A stretch of 28,184 nt of DNA from an uncultured Oscillibacter sp. Lineage in GTDB: Bacteria; Bacillota; Clostridia; Oscillospirales; Oscillospiraceae. Location of the stretch: the NCBI GenBank assembly GCA_900548505.1, contig URKI01000031.1, positions 1 to 28,184 on the forward strand, written 5' to 3'. This document shows, piece after piece, positions 22,238-28,184 of this stretch (the first letter of the stretch is position 1; each line of letters starts with the position of its first letter). The notes under the pieces were generated by a model. The model saw nothing but the letters and a program-made list of their open reading frames with translations. It had not been told where the DNA came from and did not search any database. The translations under genes and the position numbers were made by a program.

Positions 22238-24453
22238 CACACTTTTTCTCCGTCGCCGCTGTGGGCCAGACGCCACCTGAGGCCGGAGTAGCGGCGCTGC
22301 TGGCGGTCGTTTTCCGCCATGGCCCGGATGGCCGCGTCGTCCCCCACCACGATCATCAGCTCTCTTGCCCGGGTGAGGGCCGTGTACAGCACGCCCCGCA
22401 CCATCAGCGACGGAGCCGACGGCAGAGCGCACAGCACCACGCAGCGGTACTCGCTGCCCTGGGCCTTGTGGACGGTCTGGGCGTAGGCAAGGTCCAGCTC
22501 ACTGAGCTGCTCCACGCCGTAAAGGGCCACCCGCCCGTCAAAATCCACCGTCAAAAATTCGCCGGAGGGGTCGATGTCCACGATCTTGCCTACGTCGCCG
22601 TTGAACATGCCGGTGCCCACGGTGCCGTCCGCCTTTTCCCAGACCACGTTGTAGTCGTTGCGGGTCTGCATGATGCGGTCTCCCTGGCGGAACAGCCGCT
22701 CGCCCCACTGGATCTCCCGCCGGTCGGGGCTGGGGGGATTGAGGGCTTGCTGGAGACTGCGGTTGAGGCGAATGGTGCCCGCAGGGCCCTTGCGGGTGGG
22801 GGTGAGCACCTGGATCTGGTCGGCGGGCACGCCCATTTTCTCCGGCAGGCGGTGCTCCACCAACTCCACCACCGTGCGCACGGCCCGGTCCGCCTCCCGG
22901 CGGCACAGGAAGAAAAAGTCCCCCTGGTCGTTACTCAGCCGAGGCGGCTGGCCCAGGTTCACCGCGTGGGCGTTGCGGATGATGGCAGACTCCGACGCCT
23001 GGCGGAACACCTCCCGCAAAAATACCGTCTCCACCCGGCCGCTGCGAATGAGGTCGGAAAACACATTTCCGGCCCCCACGGAGGGCAGCTGGTCCGCGTC
23101 GCCCACCAGAATGAGCCGGGTGCCGGGCCGCAGGGCCCGCAGCAGCGCGGAGAAAAGTCCCACGTCCACCATGCTCATCTCGTCCACGATGACGGCGTCC
23201 GCCTCCAGCGGCTCCTTCTCCGTTTTCTGGAACGTGAGCTGGTGGGTGGCGTCGTTCCAACTCATGCCCAGCAGCCGGTGGACCGTCTGGGCTTCCATGC
23301 CCGTCAGCTCGCTCATGCGCTTGGCGGCCCGGCCCGTGGGAGCCGCCAGCTGGATGTCCAGGCCCATGTTCAAAAGCAGGGCCACGATGCCCCGGACGGT
23401 GGTAGTCTTGCCGGTGCCAGGCCCGCCGGTGAGGATGAGCACCCCCGCCCGGGCGGCCAATTCCACCGCCTGGCGCTGCTGGGGGGCGTAGGTGATGCCC
23501 TGGCGGCGCTGGATGTCGTCGATGACTCGTCCCGCCTCCGCGCTGCGGTCGGCGTCAGCGGCAAGCAGGGCGCAAAGGCGCACACAGGCGGAGCTCTCCG
23601 CCTCCCACAGCCGCCGAAGGTAGCAGGCCTCCACATTGGCGATGCGCTGGCAGATCACCTCCCGGCGCTCCGTCAGCTCCTCCAGCGCCCGCTCCACCAG
23701 CTCACTCTCGCACTCCAGCAGCTGGCCCGTGGCGGCCACCAGCTTGTCCCGAGGCAAAAATACATGGCCGTTATTTTCGTTGTGGCTCAGCTCAAACAGC
23801 ACCGCCGCCTGGAGCCGCTGGCTGCTGTCGGCAGCCAGACCCATGCCCAGAGCCATCTCGTCCGCCAGGGAGAATTCCACGCCGCAGCCGTCGGCGCTGA
23901 GAAGATACGGGTTGGCGCGGATCATCTCCAGCGCCGCGTCCCCGTAGCGCTCCCGCAGCTCCATGGCCAGCACCGGGGGCAGCTGGTGGCGAGCCAGAAA
24001 CTCCATGAGCCGACGAAGGCCCATGTGGCGGCGGAAGCTCTCGCCCATCTCCTGGGCCCGGCGCTCCGTCACGCCCTTGATGAGGCTCAGGCGCCGGGGC
24101 TCCGTCTCCAGAACGTCCAGCGTCTCAGGCCCGAACCGGTCCACGATGCGCCGCGCGGTGGCGGGCCCCACACCCTTGATGACGCCGGAGGCCAGGTAGC
24201 TGAAAATCTCCTCCTCGTCCTCCGGCAGGGCCCGCTCCAGCTCCACGGTGCGCAGCTGCTCCCCGTGCTGGGGATGCTGCTCCATGACGCCGGAGACCGT
24301 CAGATGCTCGCCCGGCGCGGCGCAGGGAATGCAGCCCACCACCGTGACCACCTCGCCCTCCTCCGTGAGGAGGCGCAGGACCGTATAGCCGTTTTCCTGA
24401 TTTTGAAAGATGATACTATGTACGGTACCGTCGTAGGTGGTCAGCTCTTCCAT
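22237..24453 (-). CDS. recD2: RecD2-type ATP-dependent DNA helicase
   Basis: 738 residues, the usual size of RecD2/RecD-like helicases (YrrC) that work without RecBC. An N-terminal OB-like region (about 1-75) and helix-hairpin-helix repeats (about 85-200, e.g. SGVIKGVGPATARRIVDRFG) precede the superfamily 1B motor. Walker A is GGPGTGKT (343-350), Walker B DEMSMVD (424-430), then LVGDADQLPSVGAG (about 452-465), and the C-terminal UvrD-like TVHKAQGSEY and LYTALTRAREL motifs. It unwinds DNA 5' to 3' in repair. AGAGGA lies about 6 bases before the ATG. Last gene of the yqfC-to-recD2 run. Confidence 0.97.
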   Translation of the reverse strand: MEELTTYDGTVHSIIFQNQENGYTVLRLLTEEGEVVTVVGCIPCAAPGEHLTVSGVMEQHPQHGEQLRTVELERALPEDEEEIFSYLASGVIKGVGPATARRIVDRFGPETLDVLETEPRRLSLIKGVTERRAQEMGESFRRHMGLRRLMEFLARHQLPPVLAMELRERYGDAALEMIRANPYLLSADGCGVEFSLADEMALGMGLAADSSQRLQAAVLFELSHNENNGHVFLPRDKLVAATGQLLECESELVERALEELTERREVICQRIANVEACYLRRLWEAESSACVRLCALLAADADRSAEAGRVIDDIQRRQGITYAPQQRQAVELAARAGVLILTGGPGTGKTTTVRGIVALLLNMGLDIQLAAPTGRAAKRMSELTGMEAQTVHRLLGMSWNDATHQLTFQKTEKEPLEADAVIVDEMSMVDVGLFSALLRALRPGTRLILVGDADQLPSVGAGNVFSDLIRSGRVETVFLREVFRQASESAIIRNAHAVNLGQPPRLSNDQGDFFFLCRREADRAVRTVVELVEHRLPEKMGVPADQIQVLTPTRKGPAGTIRLNRSLQQALNPPSPDRREIQWGERLFRQGDRIMQTRNDYNVVWEKADGTVGTGMFNGDVGKIVDIDPSGEFLTVDFDGRVALYGVEQLSELDLAYAQTVHKAQGSEYRCVVLCALPSAPSLMVRGVLYTALTRARELMIVVGDDAAIRAMAENDRQQRRYSGLRWRLAHSGDGEKV

Positions 24454-24474
24454 GTCGTTTCCTCTTGCTCCTTT

Positions 24475-24798
24475 TTATTCCACCGCCAGGCGGTCGCCCT
24501 CCGCCAGGGTGATGTTTTCCGTCCGGCCCGCCATGTACTCGGCCAGGGACCGGGCGTCCGCGCTCATGCCGCAGTCCGCCAGCACGATCCTGGCCCCCGG
24601 CAGCCGGTGGCACAGTCGCTTCAGCTCCCGCACGTCGGCCTCCATGGCCAGCGCCTGGCCCCGCAGGGGCAGCACCAGCAAAAGGCCGGGCACCGTAGGC
24701 CGCCCGGCATGAAGCAGTGCCCCGGCCACCAGCCACACCACCGTGGTCATGCCCACGGCGGAGAAAAAGGCGATGCATCCATCTTGCAGCAATACCAT
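24475..24798 (-). CDS. small membrane-anchored protein of unknown function
   Basis: 107 residues; no family recognised. A hydrophobic segment (about 8-31, FFSAVGMTTVVWLVAGALL) anchors the N-terminus. After a second hydrophobic patch (LLLVLPLRG), a soluble part follows with the pattern LPGARIVLADCGMSADARSL near residues 66-85, which loosely resembles a Rossmann-type strand-loop. GAGGTGA lies 6 bases before the ATG. It sits between ybeY (49 bases upstream) and recD2 (21 bases downstream), where many Firmicutes have dgkA, so it is part of the same operon. Coding is well supported; function unknown. Confidence 0.8.
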   Translation of the reverse strand: MVLLQDGCIAFFSAVGMTTVVWLVAGALLHAGRPTVPGLLLVLPLRGQALAMEADVRELKRLCHRLPGARIVLADCGMSADARSLAEYMAGRTENITLAEGDRLAVE

Positions 24799-24847
24799 CC
24801 CAAATCACCTCGGGATAGTCTATGCGCCGGGGCTGTCCGCTGTCAAT

Positions 24848-25345
24848 TTACGCTCCGCGGGTGATGCCGAGTTCGGCCAGAATGGCCTCCTCCCGCGCCC
24901 GCATCTGTTTTTTCTGAGGGCCCTCGTCCAGATGGTCATAGCCCAGCAGGTGCAGCACGGAGTGCACCACCAGATACGCAAGCTCCCGCCGGTTGGAGTG
25001 GCCGTACTCCTTGGCCTGGGCCGTCACATGCTCCCAGGAGATCACCATGTCCCCCAGGGGAACCAGGCCCGTGCCCGGGTCGGCGTCCTCTGCCTCCGGC
25101 AGCTGTCCCGGCGTCAGGTCGAACTCCGGGAAGCTCAGAACGTCCGTAGAACGGTCCACGCCCCGCATGTCCAGATTCACCTGGTGGATGGCCTCGTCGT
25201 CGGTGATGAGCACGTCCACCTCGCAGGGGAAGTCCACCCCCTCTGCCGCCAGGGCCGTGCGGATGACCTTGCGGATAAAGGCCCGCCGGTCCTCGCTGAT
25301 GCCGGGCACATCTGCCGTCACAGGGATATAATGCCGCTTTGCCAT
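24848..25345 (-). CDS. ybeY: endoribonuclease YbeY (rRNA maturation factor)
   Basis: 165 residues, typical. The metal-binding motif H128-S-V-L-H132-L-L-G-Y-D-H138 is complete, and STDVLSFPEFDL (66-77) and LGDMVIS (97-103) are family landmarks. It takes part in 16S rRNA 3' end processing and ribosome quality control. The ATG comes 1 base after the phoH stop, with AGGAA close by, so translation is coupled. A short Glu/Asp/Pro-rich loop (82-92) follows the DVLSFP motif, normal for the family. Confidence 0.97.
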   Translation of the reverse strand: MAKRHYIPVTADVPGISEDRRAFIRKVIRTALAAEGVDFPCEVDVLITDDEAIHQVNLDMRGVDRSTDVLSFPEFDLTPGQLPEAEDADPGTGLVPLGDMVISWEHVTAQAKEYGHSNRRELAYLVVHSVLHLLGYDHLDEGPQKKQMRAREEAILAELGITRGA

Positions 25346-25346
25346 G

Positions 25347-26321
25347 TTACTTCCTGCCTTTCCCGCCGTTTTTCACGTCCTCATAGTGCTCGTAGGCCTC
25401 CACGATCCGCTGCACCATCACATGGCGTACCACGTCCGCGTTGCTCAGCTGGCAGATGCCGATGCCCTCCACGTTCCGCAGCACCCGCATGGCCTCCTTG
25501 AGGCCGGAGGCCTTGCCGTCGGGCAGGTCGATCTGGGTCACGTCGCCGGTGATGACGATCTTGGACCCGAAGCCCAGGCGAGTCAAAAACATCTTCATCT
25601 GCTCCCGTGAGGTGTTCTGGGCCTCGTCCAGGATGATGAAGCTGTCGTCCAGGGTACGGCCACGCATGTAGGCCAGGGGCGCCACCTCGATGTTGCCCCG
25701 CTCCAGGTACTTCTGGTACGTCTCCGCTCCCAGCATGTCGAAGAGGGCGTCGTACAGGGGCCGCAGGTACGGGTCCACCTTGCTCTGCAGGTCGCCGGGC
25801 AAGAAGCCCAGCCGCTCGCCTGCCTCCACCGCCGGACGGGTGAGGATGATGCGGTTGACCTGCTTGTCCCGGAACGCCTGGACGGCGGCGGCCACGGCAA
25901 GGTACGTCTTGCCGGTGCCCGCCGGGCCCACGCCGATGGTCACGGTGTTGCGGAGAACGGAGGCGATATACTCCTTTTGTCCGATGGTCTTGGGCTTGAT
26001 GGGACGGCCCTTGGCGCTGATGCACAGCACATCGCCCGTCAGCTCCGTCACCTGCTCCTCCTTGCCCGAACGCACCAGGCCGATCACATAGCGCACATTC
26101 TGCTCGCCGATGGTCTCTCCCCGGGAGGAGAGGGTCAGCAGTGCCTGGATGGCCTTGACGGCAAGATACACGTTCTCTGCCTCGCCCTCCACCCGGAGCT
26201 CGCCCTCCCGGTTCACCACGGTGACGGAAAACTCCTGCTCCAAAAGGCGGATGTTCTCATCAAACGATCCGAAGATATTCACGGCCTGCTCCAGCCGCTC
26301 GATGCTGATTCTCTGTTCCAA
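25347..26321 (-). CDS. phoH: PhoH-family ATPase
   Basis: 324 residues, typical PhoH/PhoL. An N-terminal KH-like/lead domain (about 1-100) precedes the ATPase: Walker A GPAGTGKT (132-139), RPAVEAGERLGFLPGDL, Walker B-type FIILDEAQNTSREQMKMFLTR, and KIVITGDVTQIDLP. Thought to act in RNA metabolism together with YbeY. The start is taken as TTG at 26321 because GGAGG lies 5 bases upstream; no ATG is available in frame and a GTG slightly upstream overlaps the site. It follows yqfD by 14 bases and abuts ybeY. Confidence 0.95.
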   Translation of the reverse strand: MEQRISIERLEQAVNIFGSFDENIRLLEQEFSVTVVNREGELRVEGEAENVYLAVKAIQALLTLSSRGETIGEQNVRYVIGLVRSGKEEQVTELTGDVLCISAKGRPIKPKTIGQKEYIASVLRNTVTIGVGPAGTGKTYLAVAAAVQAFRDKQVNRIILTRPAVEAGERLGFLPGDLQSKVDPYLRPLYDALFDMLGAETYQKYLERGNIEVAPLAYMRGRTLDDSFIILDEAQNTSREQMKMFLTRLGFGSKIVITGDVTQIDLPDGKASGLKEAMRVLRNVEGIGICQLSNADVVRHVMVQRIVEAYEHYEDVKNGGKGRK

Positions 26322-26335
26322 TGGTTCCTCCACTC

Positions 26336-27550
26336 CTATCGCTTTGCCGGACGCGATCTGTCCGGATTGTCCTGATAGATGGGCACCGTTTCCCCGATCT
26401 GCTCCTCGCACTCCGCCCGCAGCGTTACCAGCACGCCGCCGTCGGTGCTCCGGGAGGAGCACAGCACGGAGCGCACCTGCCCGTAGGGGTCCACCAGGGT
26501 GTGGAGATACGCCTCGAGCAGCGCCCCGGCCGCCTGTTCGGCCGCCTGGGGGTCCACCGCCGACGGCTCCGTCTCGTAGAAGCGGTATCGCTCCGTCACC
26601 ATGGTCACCGGCAGCGGAAGTCCAAACAGGGAAAACGGATGTCTGGTGGTTATTTTATCATATTTCCGCCCCTCGATGCTACTGTTTGAAAAGAATTTTA
26701 CCCGCTCTTTTCCGATGACCAGGGAAACGCACAGCTTCTCCTCCCCGGTGTAGCGCTTTTCCTGGGCTGACAGCGGCATCACCGTGGAGAGGGTATACCA
26801 GGTGCGGGCCTGCACCGTGCCCATGCCCGCCAACAGCCGGGCGCCGAAGGTGTCCGTATCCTCCACACCGGAGATGAGCAGCTGCCCCTCTTCCACCGCC
26901 GTGCCAGGCAGCACGCATTTGACCCCCTCCAGGGCCCGCACCTGCTGCACCAGTCCCGCCCGGCGGGCCACCACGTTGGTGGGCTGGCGCTCATCCACCA
27001 TCTCCGGAGCCATGACCCGCTCCCGTACCTGCACATAGGCCCGGCAGCCGGACACGTTCACCGTCATCCAGCTCAGCTCCGGGATCTCCAGCAGCACATG
27101 GTTGCGGATATCCTCCGCGTCCAGGGAAAAGCCGAAGGTGCCGATGCCCACGCCATTTTTCTCCAGCGCCCGCAATATCTCCTCCTCCGCGACGGTCTCA
27201 TTTCCCTCCACGGTAAAGTCCCAGATGAAAAACGAGCCTATGGACATACATGCGGCGCACAGCGCCAGCCCCGCAAGCAGGGCGTAGCGTTTGCGGAAGC
27301 GCCCCACAAAATAGGGCATCCCTTCCCGCCGCACCACCGTGATGGTGCACTCCAAATGCTTTGCGGCCTGCCGCAGGCCATGATAATCCCGGCGGCTCAA
27401 GCGGCAGGTGAATGTGGTCTCGCTCTCCCAATCGAGATCCCAGAACGCCAGATTCCGCTCACCGCACAGATTCAGAATCCGCTCCGGGAACGGCGCCTCC
27501 ACCCGGATGCGCACCTGCCCCCGCATGCGGTTGACGATCTCCTTGAGCAT
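26336..27550 (-). CDS. yqfD: sporulation protein YqfD
   Basis: 404 residues, near the usual length. An N-terminal region (about 1-85) precedes one membrane helix (about 89-110) and a large external domain: FTVEGNETVAEEEILRALE (a POTRA-like start at about 112-130), VRERVMAPEMVDERQPTNVV and later VERYR-type beta strands. It is made in the mother cell under sigma-E in Bacillus and is needed for efficient sporulation; mechanism unknown. The ATG directly follows the yqfC stop (TAAATG), with only a weak ribosome binding site, so it depends on coupling. Confidence 0.95.
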   Translation of the reverse strand: MLKEIVNRMRGQVRIRVEAPFPERILNLCGERNLAFWDLDWESETTFTCRLSRRDYHGLRQAAKHLECTITVVRREGMPYFVGRFRKRYALLAGLALCAACMSIGSFFIWDFTVEGNETVAEEEILRALEKNGVGIGTFGFSLDAEDIRNHVLLEIPELSWMTVNVSGCRAYVQVRERVMAPEMVDERQPTNVVARRAGLVQQVRALEGVKCVLPGTAVEEGQLLISGVEDTDTFGARLLAGMGTVQARTWYTLSTVMPLSAQEKRYTGEEKLCVSLVIGKERVKFFSNSSIEGRKYDKITTRHPFSLFGLPLPVTMVTERYRFYETEPSAVDPQAAEQAAGALLEAYLHTLVDPYGQVRSVLCSSRSTDGGVLVTLRAECEEQIGETVPIYQDNPDRSRPAKR

Positions 27551-27838
27551 TTATCTCACCCACTCCACCGCATCGATGCGGCCGCTGAGCCGCAGTTCCT
27601 CCGCCGTCATGGCCGTCAGCGTCAGATGCTCTCCCCGCAGCCGCAGCACGCCGCCGGACGTATTGATGTCGATCTGGGTCTCGCTGTACGCCAGAATCCC
27701 CGTGTGCCGCTCCAGATACAGCTGGCGGCTGCCGATCATCTCCAGGTGGGGCAGCCGGGCCACCACATCCGCCGGCAGGTCGAAGAGCTCCGCCACGCTC
27801 CCCAGCACACTGCCGCGCTCTTTCCGGTTCCGTTCCAT
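27551..27838 (-). CDS. yqfC: sporulation protein YqfC
   Basis: 95 residues, typical. It has a small beta-rich domain of the YabP/YqfC family: LPHLEMIGSRQLYLERHTGI, SETQIDINTSGGVLRLRG and LTLTAMTAEELRLSGRI. Works with YqfD in spore formation. GAGGTGA lies 6 bases before the ATG. First gene of yqfC-yqfD-phoH-ybeY, a conserved Firmicute order. A CATAGGGT sequence (27866-27859) fits the sigma-E -10 pattern CATAnnnT, but no matching -35 box is clear. Confidence 0.94.
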   Translation of the reverse strand: MERNRKERGSVLGSVAELFDLPADVVARLPHLEMIGSRQLYLERHTGILAYSETQIDINTSGGVLRLRGEHLTLTAMTAEELRLSGRIDAVEWVR

Positions 27839-27890
27839 ATGCGTTCACCTCACATCCAACCCTATGCGCCGGGCTCGTCCCACTTGCCTT

Positions 27891-27919
27891 GCATGGATCT
27901 TCCCGGCCCGGCATAGATA
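27891..27919 (+). promoter_or_regulatory. tentative sigma-E-like promoter for the ylbJ-like gene
   Basis: GCATGGA (27891-27897), a 14-base spacer and CATAGATA (27912-27919). Spacing fits sigma-E, and box matches are partial (about 4 of 7 and 6 of 8). The start of transcription would fall very near the ribosome binding site, which weakens the case. Confidence 0.25.
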
Positions 27920-27935
27920 TCCATGGGTGATGTGT

Positions 27936-28152
27936 ATGAAGTTCCGGCGGCAGGCCCTGTGCCTTCTGGTCCTGGGCGTTTTGATCTGGTTTTTGATGGA
28001 CGCGCAGTCCGTCCGCTCCGCCGCATTGGAGGCGCTGGAGCTGTGCGCGGCGTCCGTGATCCCGGCGCTCTTCCCGTTTCTGGTGGTGTCCACGCTGCTT
28101 TTGAAGCTGGGCTTCGGCGAGGCCCTCGCCCCCTGGCTGGCAGGGCTCATGG
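27936..28152 (+). CDS. ylbJ: YlbJ-like sporulation integral membrane protein, cut by the contig end
   Basis: Only the first 72 residues are genomic. A basic start (MKFRRQ) leads into one hydrophobic helix (about 7-22), then ALELCAASVIPALFPFLVVS (about 31-51), a pattern of the YlbJ/SpoVV nucleoside-recognition (Gate) domain family. In Bacillus YlbJ/SpoVV sits in the outer forespore membrane under sigma-E and moves dipicolinic acid into the intermembrane space. GGGTGA lies about 5 bases before the ATG. Divergent from yqfC with a 97-base gap. The translated tail beyond 28152 (SYTHLTLPT) is adapter. Confidence 0.75.
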
Positions 28153-28184
28153 CTGTCTCTTATACACATCTGACGCTGCCGACG
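28153..28184 (+). other. Nextera adapter, reverse complement (artefact)
   Basis: CTGTCTCTTATACACATCT (28153-28171, Tn5 mosaic end) followed by GACGCTGCCGACG, the reverse complement of the same i5-side adapter found at base 1. Not genomic; true sequence ends at 28152. Confidence 0.99.

Noticed and set aside
22153..24864. 903-codon plus-strand frame opposite recD2
   Set aside because: Covers a certain RecD2 gene with complete helicase motifs on the minus strand; composition is shadow-like.
27459..28169. Minus-strand frame beginning MCIRDS
   Set aside because: Starts in the right-hand adapter and overlaps yqfC, yqfD and ylbJ in other frames.
1..28184. CRISPR arrays, tRNA/rRNA genes, insertion sequences, phage genes
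   Set aside because: None seen: no regularly spaced repeats, no cloverleaf-like or rRNA sequence, no transposase or integrase frame.

Overview
The window is one assembled contig from a GC-rich, spore-forming member of the Clostridia (Bacillota). Spore genes (spoVAD, spoVAE, yqfC, yqfD and a ylbJ-like start), strong AGGAGG-type ribosome binding sites, sigma-A-like promoters and the yqfC-yqfD-phoH-ybeY order all support this. High GC together with this gene set suggests an Oscillospiraceae-type gut organism, but that is inference. Both contig ends are Illumina Nextera adapter (1-49 and 28153-28184), so the outermost two genes are cut and their last translated residues are artefacts. No tRNA, rRNA, CRISPR array, insertion sequence or phage gene was seen, and no stretch over about 200 bases lacks a gene.

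Layout. 51-2994 (minus): promoter, xpaC, telA and a truncated TPM-domain gene form an envelope/stress operon. 3024-5300 (minus): ycxB-like, azlC and azlD (branched-chain amino-acid export), then a DUF6512 membrane protein, with terminators before and between. 5323-8434 (minus): murI, a DUF1934 gene and argS from one promoter. 8489-10184 (plus): a 137-residue unknown and a DUF362/ferredoxin protein. 10198-11142 (minus): carbamate kinase. 11269-12762 (plus): spoVAD-spoVAE behind a sigma-G-like promoter. 12786-14852 (plus): a lipoprotein polysaccharide deacetylase, a zinc-ribbon protein and cytidine deaminase. 14861-15183 (minus): two very small membrane-type ORFs with their own promoter. 15189-18393: a DUF2156-GNAT fusion (minus) divergent from a neurotransmitter:sodium symporter (plus). 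18395-20073: a DegV-family lipid-binding protein (minus) divergent from a maltose O-acetyltransferase-like gene (plus). 20073-22162 (minus): mreB with its own promoter, preceded by an XRE regulator-comFC pair that has operator-like repeats upstream. 22208-27866 (minus): yqfC, yqfD, phoH, ybeY, a small membrane protein and recD2, closed by a strong terminator. 27936-28152 (plus): the start of a YlbJ-like sporulation membrane protein.

Most genes are housekeeping or sporulation functions. The less ordinary parts are the microprotein pair at 14861-15183, the XRE-comFC unit with paired operator-like sites, the DUF2156-GNAT fusion, and terminators placed directly in front of genes that have no promoter of their own. 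No clearly new multi-gene system was recognised; the microprotein locus is the best candidate for something undescribed.
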